This document shows positions 32,031 to 40,761 of a stretch of 64,000 nt of DNA, piece by piece; position 1 is the stretch's first letter, and each line of letters starts with the position of its first letter. This DNA comes from Bog-473 sp963719485. GTDB taxonomy: Bacteria; Actinomycetota; Acidimicrobiia; Acidimicrobiales; RAAP-2. The notes under the pieces are model-generated. The model was not told the DNA's origin and searched no databases. It saw nothing but the letters and a program-made list of their open reading frames with translations. The position numbers were made by a program, and so were the translations under genes. The stretch spans positions 3,906,001-3,970,000 of the forward strand of contig OY970387.1 in NCBI GenBank assembly GCA_963719485.1, read 5' to 3'.

Positions 32031-32804
32031 TCAGGCGGTCTGCATCGCGTCGTACACGCGCGTCGAGAGCGTTCTATAGGCCACCGCGCCGGGCGACGTC
32101 GGCGCGTGCTGCAGCACCGATTGCCCGAGCCCCGGAGCCTCCGCGAAGCGCACCGACTTCGGAACGGGCGGCCCGAACAACGGGAGACCGTACCGCTCCT
32201 CGACCTCAGAGAGGACCTGACGGGAATGTGTCGTGCGCGCGTCGAACATCGTGGGAATCACGCCGAGCACCCGCAGCTTCTCGTTGGCGAACTGCCGGAC
32301 GTCCTCGATCGTCTCGAGCAGCTGTCCGACGCCACGGTGACTGAGCGCCTCGCACTGGAGCGGGACGATGACGGCCTCCGCTGCGGTGAGGCCGTTGATC
32401 GTGAGCACGCCCAGCGAGGGTGGGCAGTCGATCAGCACGACGTTGTAGTCGTCGAGAACCGGGAGCAATGCCTGGGCCAGGACGTGCTCCCGTCCGGTCC
32501 GGCTGAGCAGGTGCACCTCCGCACCGGCCAGGTCGATGGTCGCCGGGACGAGAAAGAGATTCGGGACGTCGGGCACGGCCTTCACGACCTCGGACAGCCG
32601 GGCCCGACGGACGAGCACGTCGTGCAGCGACGAGTCGAGCTCGTCAGGATCGAAGCCCAGGGAGTAGGTGAGACACGCCTGCGGATCGAGATCGACGACG
32701 AGCACCCGGCGCCCCTCCTGTGCCATGGCCACGCCGAGGGATTGCACGGTCGTCGTCTTGGCCACACCGCCCTTCTGATTCGCGACGGCAACGACCTTGA
32801 CCAT
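32031..32804 (-). CDS. parA: ParA/MinD-family ATPase
   Basis: 257 aa. Deviant Walker A 'NQKGGVAKTTTVQSLG' with the signature Lys, switch region 'VVDLDPQACLTYSLG' and Walker B 'VVLIDCPPSLGVLTINGL'. Dimerising P-loop ATPase that positions chromosome, plasmid or protein cargo on the nucleoid. No parB is next to it, so it is an orphan ParA rather than the chromosomal parAB pair. Start ATG 32804 follows 'cc aacg' with no strong ribosome site. Confidence 0.88.
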   Translation of the reverse strand: MVKVVAVANQKGGVAKTTTVQSLGVAMAQEGRRVLVVDLDPQACLTYSLGFDPDELDSSLHDVLVRRARLSEVVKAVPDVPNLFLVPATIDLAGAEVHLLSRTGREHVLAQALLPVLDDYNVVLIDCPPSLGVLTINGLTAAEAVIVPLQCEALSHRGVGQLLETIEDVRQFANEKLRVLGVIPTMFDARTTHSRQVLSEVEERYGLPLFGPPVPKSVRFAEAPGLGQSVLQHAPTSPGAVAYRTLSTRVYDAMQTA

Positions 32805-32863
32805 CGTTGGAGTCTAGGACCGGCTCGCGTGCATTTCCCAGGGATCGTGCCGGGCGAGGCGGG

Positions 32864-34012
32864 TCAGCGGTCGGCAGCCTCTTCGCGGCCGACGTCGGTC
32901 ACCAGGTTGCCCAGGGCCAGGTTGACGTCGTCCAGGTGATATCCCCACAGGGGGCCGAGGGTGGCCGAGACGGTGGGACGTGGGTCACCGGGGGCACGGG
33001 TCGCCGTCACCTGCAACCAGGATGCGCCTCCGCTTTGTTGGCATTGCGCGGCGTACAGACCTGGGAAGGTCACCCAGGGCGTCACCACCCGGACCCCGGA
33101 CGGCTGGGAGGTGGCGCTGCGGAAGAACGGCTGCAGCTGGCCGGTCTGGCTCGAGAACGTCACCGGATTGACGCATGCCACCTGTTGCTCCCCGGTACCG
33201 GCCTGGCCCGACAGCAGGCTCACCCCGCGACCGGCACGCCCGAAGAGGGCGCTGGCCGGCGGTGTCGAACCGAAGGTCGAATAGGCGATGACGCAGCCGG
33301 TCTGCCTGGCCGATCCGCAGGTCGGGATGGTGCGGAAGGTGCCACCGACGACCCGGCCCGGCGGGACCTGCACGTTGCCTCCCAAGAGGATGGCCGACAC
33401 CATGCGCCTGCGGAGGATCGGCGAGCGGTCGACCTGGGTCTGCAGCAGCCGGATCAGCAGGGAGGCGCCCTGCGAATGCCCGATGAAGATGATCGGTCTG
33501 CCGTGGTTGTCATGGGCGAGGTAGTCGTGCCAGGCGGCCAGCAGGCTCTGGTACGCGATGGCCGCTGCGGGTCGGAGCCCCGCGACCTGTTGCAGTCCGG
33601 CCACGGTGACCTGGCGGTACATCGGGGCCCACACGGTGCAGAGCTGGGAGAAGCGGGACGCCTGCACGACGGCGGCCGCGACTTCGGCCGGTTGTACCGT
33701 GAGGTCGGCGTTCTCGCTCGGCTCGGGCGAGACGGTCGGGTACACATAGAAACAGTCGAAGCGACGCGCCCGTGACGACGCCGGGGCGCGGGAGCGGCTG
33801 GTCGTACCATTGCTGGAGACGGCGGTGGCGACGCGGCTGGAGGTACACGGATCCGGGGACTGGTTCGGGCGGCACAACCACACCGTGCTCGACGCGGCAC
33901 GGAGCGGGCGGGTGGCCGCACCACCAGCCGGCACGAACGCGGTGAGAACTCCGGCTGATACGGCAGCAGCCAGCCACGCTGCCCTGAGCCTGCGTGCTCC
34001 GCGCTTCCCCAT
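32864..34012 (-). CDS. secreted DUF3089 alpha/beta-hydrolase
   Basis: 382 aa from ATG 34012 (GAGG upstream; ATG 34057 is possible). Signal peptide at the start: basic head then 'WLAAAVSAGVLTAFVPAGGAAT'. The mature part has 'DCFYVYPTVSPEPSENADL' and the nucleophile elbow 'FIGHSQGASLLIRLL', both typical of DUF3089. A late His in 'LWGYHLDDVNLALGNL' fits the catalytic triad. Probably an extracytoplasmic lipase or esterase. Confidence 0.88.
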   Translation of the reverse strand: MGKRGARRLRAAWLAAAVSAGVLTAFVPAGGAATRPLRAASSTVWLCRPNQSPDPCTSSRVATAVSSNGTTSRSRAPASSRARRFDCFYVYPTVSPEPSENADLTVQPAEVAAAVVQASRFSQLCTVWAPMYRQVTVAGLQQVAGLRPAAAIAYQSLLAAWHDYLAHDNHGRPIIFIGHSQGASLLIRLLQTQVDRSPILRRRMVSAILLGGNVQVPPGRVVGGTFRTIPTCGSARQTGCVIAYSTFGSTPPASALFGRAGRGVSLLSGQAGTGEQQVACVNPVTFSSQTGQLQPFFRSATSQPSGVRVVTPWVTFPGLYAAQCQQSGGASWLQVTATRAPGDPRPTVSATLGPLWGYHLDDVNLALGNLVTDVGREEAADR

Positions 34013-34052
34013 GGCGACCTCACCCTCCACCTCGGGTCCCACGTCGACGTTC

Positions 34053-34062
34053 GTCACGTGAC
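34053..34062. promoter_or_regulatory. 10-bp palindrome GTCACGTGAC
   Basis: Perfect palindrome 41 bases upstream of the DUF3089 start, built from the same GTCAC/GTGAC half-sites as the array at 26996-27035. A short palindrome in GC-rich DNA can arise by chance, so the operator role is a weak inference. Confidence 0.25.
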
Positions 34063-34217
34063 ACGATCAGCCTAGGAGACCCGGATCGGGCCCCGAGGGC
34101 ATCGGGACGGGCGGGCCCGCGCCGTGCAGAAGAGCGCATAGGGTCGGGGGCGTTGCCGGACGGCGCGCCCCTCGCCGTGGTCAGCTCCGCCCGCAGACCA
34201 GAGAACCGAAAGAGAAC

Positions 34218-35690
34218 GTGGCCGTCGTCCCCATGAACCAGAAGATCGCCGTCGGCATCGTGTTCGTGTCGGCGATGTTCATGAACATCATGGACATCAC
34301 GATCGTGAACGTTGCGCTCCCCACCATCGGCCGCGACTTCAACATTCCGCCCACCGCCGTCGACGGAGTCGTGATCGCGTATCTGGTGAGCCTGGCCGTC
34401 TTCATCCCGGCCTCGGGCTGGTTGGGCGACCGCTTCGGCGGCAAGCGGGTGCTGCTCATCGCCATCGTCGTCTTCACGCTGGGCTCGGCGCTCTGCGGCC
34501 TGGCCCAGAACATGACCGAGCTGGTGCTGTTCCGGGTCGTCCAGGGTGCGGGCGGCGGCATGATGGCACCGGTCGGGATGGCCATGCTCTACCGGGTCTT
34601 CCCGCCGGCCGAGCGGATTCGGGCGGCCAGCATCATCACTCTCGGGACCACCTTGGCGCCCGCCGTCGGACCCGTGCTCGGCGGCTTCCTGGTCACCAAC
34701 TTCTCCTGGCGCTGGGTGTTCTTCGTGAACCTGCCGATCGGCATTGCGGCGGTTGTCTTCGGCGCACTCTTCTTGGAGCGAACGGGGGCCATCGACGCCG
34801 GCCGCTTCGACGTGCCCGGCTTCGTGCTCGGCGGCGCTGGACTCGGACTCTTGATGTACGGCATCTCCGAGGGCCCGCTCCAATCGTGGTCGTCCACCGC
34901 CGTCGTCGCGTCCTGCGTCAGCGGGACCATGCTCCTCCTGGTGTTCGTCCTGGTGGAGCTGCGGACGAGCCGGCCGATGGTGGACCTCCACCTGCTGCGG
35001 GGCCGGCTCTTCCGATCGACCAATTTCGTGATGTTCCTGGCCGCGGCGGCCTTCCTGGGCATGCTCTACCTGGTCCCGCTGTACTTCCAGGACGCCCGCG
35101 GCCTCTCGGCTCTGCAGTCCGGGCTGTCCACGTTCCCCGAGGCCATCGGCGTGATGCTCGGCGCGCAATTCGCCAGCCGCTTCCTCTACCCCCGCATCGG
35201 CCCCCGGCGGCACATCACCGGCGGGCTGCTCGGTCTCGTGGTCTGCATGCTCGCGCTGACCCAGATCAGCGTGACGACAAACCTGTGGTACATCCGCGGC
35301 CTGATGTTCGTGCTGGGCTGGATGATGGCGCAGGTGATGGTCCCGAACCAGGCGGCGTCGTTCGCAATGATCACCCCCGAATCGATGGGCCGGGCCTCCA
35401 CCTTCTTCAACACCATGCGACAGGTCGGCAGCGCGACCGGTGTGGCCATCCTCTCCACGGTGCTGATCGGCGTGGGCTCGACCCAGGCCAGCGGCAGCGG
35501 GTCGGCGCCCGACATCACGGCCTACCACTTCGCCTTCTTCACGGCGGCGGTCTTCGCCCTGGCCGCCGCGGCCTTCTCCCTCACCATCCACGACAGCGAC
35601 GCCGCCGAGACCATCGTGCGGCGCGTCCGACGCCGACCGGCGCTGGTTGGCCGCGCGGAGATCCCGGTCCCCGAGGGCAGCCCGGCGTGA
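34218..35690 (+). CDS. MFS exporter, DHA2 type (EmrB/QacA-like)
   Basis: 490 aa. Motifs 'MNIMDITIVNVALPTIGRDF', 'GWLGDRFGGKRVLLIAIV' (motif A), 'LFRVVQGAGGGMMAPVGMAML' (motif B), and 'APAVGPVLGGFLVTNFSWRWVFFVNLPIG' (motif C). Fourteen membrane helices fit the length. It shares its stop with the GTG of the LOG gene (GTGA). The start GTG 34218 follows AAAGAGA; ATG 34233 is an alternative. Confidence 0.92.
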   Translation: MAVVPMNQKIAVGIVFVSAMFMNIMDITIVNVALPTIGRDFNIPPTAVDGVVIAYLVSLAVFIPASGWLGDRFGGKRVLLIAIVVFTLGSALCGLAQNMTELVLFRVVQGAGGGMMAPVGMAMLYRVFPPAERIRAASIITLGTTLAPAVGPVLGGFLVTNFSWRWVFFVNLPIGIAAVVFGALFLERTGAIDAGRFDVPGFVLGGAGLGLLMYGISEGPLQSWSSTAVVASCVSGTMLLLVFVLVELRTSRPMVDLHLLRGRLFRSTNFVMFLAAAAFLGMLYLVPLYFQDARGLSALQSGLSTFPEAIGVMLGAQFASRFLYPRIGPRRHITGGLLGLVVCMLALTQISVTTNLWYIRGLMFVLGWMMAQVMVPNQAASFAMITPESMGRASTFFNTMRQVGSATGVAILSTVLIGVGSTQASGSGSAPDITAYHFAFFTAAVFALAAAAFSLTIHDSDAAETIVRRVRRRPALVGRAEIPVPEGSPA

Positions 35691-36259
35691 CCGCCGTGGA
35701 CGCGGTCTGCGTGTTCTGCGGTTCGAGCCCAGGGACCGATCCGGGCTTCACGGTCGCGGCGGAACGCTTCGGCACCGGAGTGGCCGAACGAGCCATTGAG
35801 CTCGTCTACGGCGGCGCCTCGGTCGGCCTGATGGGAGTGGTGGCGGATGCCGCCATGGCGGCCGGCGGACGCGTCACGGGCGTGATCACCGAGTCCCTGG
35901 CCGGCCACGAGATCGCCCACGGCACGCTGAGCGACCTGCACGTCGTGAGCACGATGCACGAACGCAAGGCGCTCATGTCCGAATTGTCGGATGCGTTCGT
36001 CATGCTGCCGGGCGGCTTCGGCACCTACGAGGAATTCATGGAGTCCGTCACCTGGGCGCAGCTCGGCATCCACGACAAGCCTTGCGCCATTCTCAATGTC
36101 GCCGGGTTCTTCGACGATTTCCTCGTCTTCGTGCGCCACGCAGTGGGGCAGGGTTTCATACGAGCCCGGCAGCTCGAGGCGCTGGTCATCTCCGACGACG
36201 TCGACCAGCTGCTCGACGCGCTCGTGGCCTCGAGCCAGGATCAGGTCTCCGCCCGCTGA
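35687..36259 (+). CDS. LOG family protein (TIGR00730), nucleotide 5'-monophosphate phosphoribohydrolase-like
   Basis: 190 aa. Rossmann-like fold with 'VCVFCGSSPGTDPGFTVAAERFG', 'VYGGASVGLMGVVADAAMAAGG' and the signature PGGxGTxxE ('MLPGGFGTYEEFMESVTWAQLG') that binds and cleaves the nucleotide. Family members release free bases from cytokinin riboside monophosphates or AMP-like nucleotides. Coupled to the upstream exporter by a four-base overlap. Confidence 0.9.
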   Translation: MTAVDAVCVFCGSSPGTDPGFTVAAERFGTGVAERAIELVYGGASVGLMGVVADAAMAAGGRVTGVITESLAGHEIAHGTLSDLHVVSTMHERKALMSELSDAFVMLPGGFGTYEEFMESVTWAQLGIHDKPCAILNVAGFFDDFLVFVRHAVGQGFIRARQLEALVISDDVDQLLDALVASSQDQVSAR

Positions 36260-36326
36260 GCCTCGCACCCCTTCGATCACGATCTACGGCGAGTCAGCCG
36301 GTGCCTGTGCAGTCAGCCGAGTACAC

Positions 36327-37376
36327 CTAGGTCGGACCGGGGAGAAGGAGGACGTCGCGCAGCTCGTCCGTGTCACCCCAGTCGGCCAGGAGCGCGTCCA
36401 CCGACGGATACGGCCTCTCCGCGCCGGTTGCCTTCTCCAGCAGCGACGGCGCGTACCCGATCTTCTCGAAGTACCCGAGATAGTCCGCCACGGTCGTGCC
36501 CGACACGCGGCGCAGCATCTCGTCCTTGAGCTCCGTCGTGACGATGGGGCGATCGCGCTCGATCATCTGCGTGGCGCCCCGTACGACCCGACCCTCCGCT
36601 CCCTCGACGTCCATCTTCAACAACCCGACCGGACCGTCCACGAGGTCGTCCAAGCGGAACGTCGGGACAACGTTGCCCGGGTGCGACAACAGATCCCCGT
36701 CCTCAATCAGGCCCCCGTTGGAGCCGACGTGCGTCGAGTAGTACGCCCATCCGGTGGCCGTGTCCGCCGCCACGGGCAACAGCTCGACGTTGGTGGTTCC
36801 GTTGAGGCGCAGCGAGGACAACAAGAGGCGGCAATTCTCGGAGTTCGGCTCGAGCGCGACGACGCGGCCCGACGGACCCACCAACCGGGAAGCCAGCAGC
36901 GAGTAGTAGCCGAGGTTGGCGCCGACGTCGATCACGGTCATCCCGGCGGTGCAGTAACGCTCGAAGACCGCGGTGAGGTGCGACTCGTACCGTCCCGAGA
37001 GCAGCCCGGGCGTGACCGCGGCGTCGGCGGCGTCGCAGAACAGCTCGACGCCGCCCACGCTGCAGCGCACGACGTCCCCCTCCGCCAGCTGCACCGAGAA
37101 TGCGGTCGGCGCGACCTGGTGCTCAATGGTCCCGAGCATCCTGCGGATGGTCGAGACCCGCGCCAGGTCGCCGGCGGCGGCCTCGTCGACGTCAGGCCGG
37201 AGCTCGCGCGGCAGCGTCGGATACAGCAGGTCCACCAATTGGTCATAGGTGATGCCCCGCGGAGGCGGCTCCGGCATGGCGCCACCCAACCCGCGCACGA
37301 GACGGTCGCGCAGGGGCCTGAGCCTGCTCTTGACGGCATGCTGCCAGTTGTCCTGCGGCTCACCCATTTCGGCCAA
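36327..37376 (-). CDS. FkbM-family SAM-dependent methyltransferase
   Basis: 349 aa. SAM-binding motif I 'MTVIDVGANLGYYSLLASRLVGPSGRVVALEPN', then 'GPVGLLKMDVEGAEGRVVRGA' and 'PIVTTELKDEML', the FkbM O-methyltransferase pattern. About 130 N-terminal residues ('PPPRGITYDQLVDLLYPTLP') precede the catalytic domain. Substrate, often a sugar or polyketide hydroxyl in this family, is unknown. It is isolated on the minus strand between LOG and an SRPBCC gene. Confidence 0.88.
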   Translation of the reverse strand: MAEMGEPQDNWQHAVKSRLRPLRDRLVRGLGGAMPEPPPRGITYDQLVDLLYPTLPRELRPDVDEAAAGDLARVSTIRRMLGTIEHQVAPTAFSVQLAEGDVVRCSVGGVELFCDAADAAVTPGLLSGRYESHLTAVFERYCTAGMTVIDVGANLGYYSLLASRLVGPSGRVVALEPNSENCRLLLSSLRLNGTTNVELLPVAADTATGWAYYSTHVGSNGGLIEDGDLLSHPGNVVPTFRLDDLVDGPVGLLKMDVEGAEGRVVRGATQMIERDRPIVTTELKDEMLRRVSGTTVADYLGYFEKIGYAPSLLEKATGAERPYPSVDALLADWGDTDELRDVLLLPGPT

Positions 37377-37462
37377 CGGTAATCCGTCGATCGTGACCGG
37401 AGAGACGATGGATGGACGGCGTCGCTAGTCTCTCGATGAGCCGAGTCAACGGAGGAATGACC

Positions 37463-37948
37463 GTGTCCAGCGCAGATCGGATCGCCGCCAGCCGCACCGT
37501 GGCGGCCAGCCCGGCCGAGGTCTTCCGGATCGTCACGGACCCCGCCATGCACGTCGAGATCGACGGGTCGGGCATGCTCCAGGCGGCGCCGGGTGCCACG
37601 CGCCTGGAGGCACCGGGCGACACGTTCGAGATGGACATGGACCGGGAGCCGCTGGGTGACGTCGCCATGGGCAAGTACAAGTCCCTCAACACCGTGACCC
37701 GGATCATTCCCGACGAGCTCCTCGAATGGAACGTGGGGTCTTCTGACCGGGGCCCGTACGGCCACGTCTACGGCTGGGAGATCACCCCCGTCGGCCCGGG
37801 CGAGACCGAGATCACCAACTACTGCGAATGGCCCAACGTCCCGGAGAAGGCCCGTGAGCACTTCCCGATCGTGCCCCTGGCGATGCTGGAGAAGTCAGTC
37901 GACAACCTGGCCGCGCTCGTGTCCCGCGAGCCGCCGACCACAGCGTGA
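37463..37948 (+). CDS. SRPBCC (START/Bet v1-like) ligand-binding protein
   Basis: 161 aa. 'RIAASRTVAASPAEVFRIVTDPAMHVEIDGSG' is the usual start of polyketide-cyclase-like SRPBCC proteins, followed by 'YGWEITPVGPGETEITNYCEWPNV'. The GTG at 37463 is chosen because GGAGGA lies six bases upstream; the ATG at 37457 would touch that site. Its stop overlaps the GTG of the next cupin gene. Binds a hydrophobic small molecule by family. Confidence 0.82.
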   Translation: MSSADRIAASRTVAASPAEVFRIVTDPAMHVEIDGSGMLQAAPGATRLEAPGDTFEMDMDREPLGDVAMGKYKSLNTVTRIIPDELLEWNVGSSDRGPYGHVYGWEITPVGPGETEITNYCEWPNVPEKAREHFPIVPLAMLEKSVDNLAALVSREPPTTA

Positions 37949-38328
37949 TGGCGGTGGGGACCGCCGGCCCGTGGCCCTGGCCGGACGACCTGGACGCCAT
38001 GGTCGCCGCGCCGGGGTTCCACACCGTCCTCTACGAGGACGACCGGGTCCGGGTCCTCGACGGACGGGTCGCTCCGGGTGACATCGTGCCGGTGCACACC
38101 CACCGGTGGGGCGGCGTCCTCTACATTCTCGGGTCCAGCGACTTCGTTCGCCGCGATCCGGACGGCAACGTACTGGCCGACACCCGAACGTCGAAATCGG
38201 CACCCGTCATGGGCACGGCGGTGTGGGGTGCCCCGCTGACGCCGCACACGTTCGAGAACGTCGGCACGGAGGAATTCCGGACGCTCACCGTGGAGATGAA
38301 GGACGTCGACGCGGCCCATCCGGTCTGA
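37945..38328 (+). CDS. cupin-domain protein
   Basis: 127 aa from GTG 37945 (GTGA overlap); ATG 37948 is one codon in. Cupin motif 1 'PGDIVPVHTHRWGGVLYIL' with an HxH pair, and 'APLTPHTFENVGTEEFRTLTVE' as motif 2, so a metal-binding single-barrel protein. Co-translated with the SRPBCC gene, which suggests a shared ligand. Confidence 0.78.
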   Translation: MMAVGTAGPWPWPDDLDAMVAAPGFHTVLYEDDRVRVLDGRVAPGDIVPVHTHRWGGVLYILGSSDFVRRDPDGNVLADTRTSKSAPVMGTAVWGAPLTPHTFENVGTEEFRTLTVEMKDVDAAHPV

Positions 38329-38340
38329 TTGCTCGCTCCG

Positions 38341-38393
38341 CCAATTGGCGCCCCTGTGGCGCGCGCCAATTGGCGCCCCCAATTGGCGCCCCC
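38341..38393. repeat. three copies of CCAATTGGCGCCCC at the 3' end of tRNA-Arg
   Basis: Copies at 38341-38354, 38366-38379 and 38379-38392. The third contains the last ten bases of the minus-strand tRNA-Arg, including its CCA. The core CCAATTGG is palindromic and extends to 12 bp at 38339-38350 and 14 bp at 38363-38376. Repeated tRNA 3' ends are typical of attachment-site scars but can also arise by slippage. Confidence 0.75.
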
Positions 38394-38461
38394 GGCAGGA
38401 CTCGAACCTGCGACCCGCTGATTAGAAGTCAGCCGCTCTAATCCGTCTGAGCTACGAGGGC
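38384..38461 (-). tRNA. tRNA-Arg(TCT)
   Basis: About 78 bases with encoded CCA. Acceptor gccctcg pairs with cgggggc; anticodon arm gctga-cttctaa-tcagc gives TCT (Arg, AGA codon); the T arm has ggttcgagtcc. Divergent from tRNA-His, 122 bases away. The 3' end is repeated downstream (see the repeat entry). Confidence 0.93.
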
Positions 38462-38583
38462 AGACAGCACAGAACAGCCTGACATAGCTGGTCGGACCCG
38501 CGCGAGCATCCTCCGTCCCAGCGCTACGAGCTCGAGCGAGCGTGCCGTCAGCCACCGGCCGGTGTGCCACACTTGTGCCCCTC

Positions 38584-38658
38584 GGTGGGCGTAGCTCAGT
38601 TGGTTAGAGCGCCAGGTTGTGGTCCTGGAGGTCGGGGGTTCGAGACCCCTCGCTCACC
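38584..38658 (+). tRNA. tRNA-His(GTG)
   Basis: Acceptor gtgggcg pairs with cgctcac; an extra 5' G (38584) sits opposite discriminator C, the mark of tRNA-His. Anticodon arm ccagg-ttgtggt-cctgg gives GTG. CCA is not encoded. Followed 75 bases later by the SDR gene. Confidence 0.94.
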
Positions 38659-38732
38659 CCGAAGAAGCCGCCGTTCCCTCCAGCGGACGGGACGCGGCAG
38701 ACAGAGGTCGATACGTCTGGGGAGGTCCGAAG

Positions 38733-39521
38733 GTGAGCGCTGCACAGACGGGCCGGACCGTCCTGGTCACCGGCGCGTCGTCGGGCATCGGCGCGGCCCT
38801 CGCCCGCGCCCTCGCCCGCCGTGGTGACGTCGTGGCGCTCGTGGCCCGGCGGGCCGACCGCCTCGATGCGGTGCTGGCCGACTGCCACACCACCTCACCC
38901 GCCTCGGCCCGCTGGGTGGCCGACCTCTCCGACCCGGAGGCCGCGGCGAACCTGGCCCTGGAAATCTGGGACCACTTCGGCGGGCTCGACGTGGTCGTCA
39001 ACAACGCGGCGGTCCCCATGCGCCGGCACGTGACGCGTCTGACCATGGCTGAGGTCGAGCGCACCATGCGCATCAACTACTTCTCCCCCGTGGCCATCTC
39101 GCTCGCCGTGCTGCCGCACATGCTCGAGCGGGGTTCGGGGACGATCGTCAACGTGTCCAGCCTGGGCGGCCGTCTGGGTATCACCGCGGAGGCGGCGTAT
39201 TCAGGGTCCAAGTTCGCTCTTGCCGGCTGGAGCGAGTCCTTGGCCGTCGACCTCGACCGTTCGGGCGTGTCGATCAAGCTCATCCTGCCGGGTGCCATCG
39301 ACACCGAGATCTGGGACCAGCCCGACAACGACGCGCCTCTCTACAACGGGCCCAAGGAGCCACCGGAGGAGATCGCCGCGGCCATAATCGATGCCATGGA
39401 GAGCGAGAAGTTCGAGCACTACCTCCCGGACATGAAGGCCGTGATCGAGATGAAGACGGCCGACATCGACAGCTTCCTCATCGGCATGCGTGCGCTGAGC
39501 GACCAGCAGGCAGACCAGTGA
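38733..39521 (+). CDS. short-chain dehydrogenase/reductase
   Basis: 262 aa from GTG 38733, with GGGAGG six bases upstream; the longer frame from 38619 runs through the tRNA. NAD(P) loop TGxxxGIG ('VTGASSGIGAALARAL'), 'VVNNAAVPM', catalytic Ser in 'IVNVSSLGG' and YxxxK in 'AAYSGSKFALAGW'. Its stop overlaps the ATG of the alcohol dehydrogenase (ATGA), so both oxidise or reduce steps of one pathway. Confidence 0.9.
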   Translation: MSAAQTGRTVLVTGASSGIGAALARALARRGDVVALVARRADRLDAVLADCHTTSPASARWVADLSDPEAAANLALEIWDHFGGLDVVVNNAAVPMRRHVTRLTMAEVERTMRINYFSPVAISLAVLPHMLERGSGTIVNVSSLGGRLGITAEAAYSGSKFALAGWSESLAVDLDRSGVSIKLILPGAIDTEIWDQPDNDAPLYNGPKEPPEEIAAAIIDAMESEKFEHYLPDMKAVIEMKTADIDSFLIGMRALSDQQADQ

Positions 39522-40756
39522 AGGCACTGCTGTTCGGCGCGCCGCCGGACAAGCAGGAGATCCGGCCCACCCCCCAGGACGAGCTGGAGACGATGCTCGC
39601 GGGCATCCCGTTCGGGCTGCACGAGATCGACGATGCCCGCCTCGTCCGTCCGGACTGGGTGGTGACGCGGCCGATCCTCTCGGGCATCTGCGGGTCCGAC
39701 GCCAAGCTGGTCCTCGGCGACTTCAACACCGGCGACATCGACAACCCCATGGCCGCCTTCGCATCCCTCCCCCATGTGCCCGGGCACGAGGTGGTGGCCG
39801 AGGTGGTCGCCCTGGGGCCGGCAGCCCGCGGCCTCGACGTCGGGCAACGCGTCGTGCTCAACCCGTGGCTGACCTGCGGTCCGCGCGGCATCGATCCACC
39901 CTGCCCGCCGTGCCAGGCCGGTGATCTGAGCCTGTGCTGGAGCTTCACCAAGGGCGACCTCGGCCCGGGCGTCCACGTCGGCGTCATCACGGCGGCCCCC
40001 GGTGCGTGGGCCGAGCAGTTGGCGGCGCACGACTCCATGCTGATCCCGGTGCCCGACGGCATCTCCGACGAGGCCGCCGTCCTCGCCGACCCCTTCTCGG
40101 TCTCCTTCCACGCCATCGTGCGCCACCCGCCTCCGGCTTCCGGCCGTGTCCTGGTCTACGGCGCCGGCGCCCTGGGCCTGACCAGCGTCGCCATCCTCCG
40201 GTCCCTCTACCCGGACGTCGAGGTCGGTGTGGTGGCCCGCTTCGACGCCCAACGTGAGATGGCCCTCGCTTTCGGGGCCTCCGCCGTCTTCGCCCACGAG
40301 CCCCGTCTGGCGTTGGTCGAGGCGCTGGCCGAGTGGTCCGGGGCCGTCCTGCACGCGCCCCTCGACGGGCTGCCCGTGACCCACCCGGGGCACATCGACG
40401 TCGTCTACGACTCCATCGCCAAGGCCGAGACGCTCGAAGTCGGCGTCCGTGTGCTCGCCGAGCGTGGGCGCCTCGTCTACACCGGCGTGGCCACGCCCGA
40501 ACGGTGGGAGTCGACCCCCATCTACTTCAAGGAGATCACCGTCGCCGGGTCGAATGCGTTCGGGATCGAGGACTTCGAGGGCCGGCGCCAGCACGCCATC
40601 GCGCACTACCTCCAGCTGGTCGACGAGGGTCGGCTCGACATCACCCCCATGCTCACGCACCGCTTCGACCTCGAGGAGTGGTGGCCCGCTCTCAAGGCGC
40701 TGGCGCGGCAGGACCAGAGCGGCGCCCTGAAGGTGGCCTTCACCCCCAACGGGTAG
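39518..40756 (+). CDS. zinc-dependent alcohol dehydrogenase (MDR superfamily)
   Basis: 412 aa. Catalytic zinc ligands Cys in 'SGICGSDAKLVLG' and His-Glu in 'VPGHEVVAEV'; structural zinc Cys in 'CPPCQAGDLSLC'; cofactor loop 'VYGAGALGLTSVAIL'. NAD(P)-dependent oxidation of an alcohol or polyol. Overlaps the SDR stop by four bases. The substrate is not evident. Confidence 0.9.
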   Translation: MKALLFGAPPDKQEIRPTPQDELETMLAGIPFGLHEIDDARLVRPDWVVTRPILSGICGSDAKLVLGDFNTGDIDNPMAAFASLPHVPGHEVVAEVVALGPAARGLDVGQRVVLNPWLTCGPRGIDPPCPPCQAGDLSLCWSFTKGDLGPGVHVGVITAAPGAWAEQLAAHDSMLIPVPDGISDEAAVLADPFSVSFHAIVRHPPPASGRVLVYGAGALGLTSVAILRSLYPDVEVGVVARFDAQREMALAFGASAVFAHEPRLALVEALAEWSGAVLHAPLDGLPVTHPGHIDVVYDSIAKAETLEVGVRVLAERGRLVYTGVATPERWESTPIYFKEITVAGSNAFGIEDFEGRRQHAIAHYLQLVDEGRLDITPMLTHRFDLEEWWPALKALARQDQSGALKVAFTPNG

Positions 40757-40761
40757 GACCG

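Noticed and set aside
38339..38393. Integrated island or prophage at the tRNA
   Set aside because: Repeats lie within 55 bases with nothing between them, and no integrase or phage gene is in the window.
39419..40660. 413-codon minus-strand open frame
   Set aside because: Mirror of the zinc alcohol dehydrogenase and SDR end; no domain seen.
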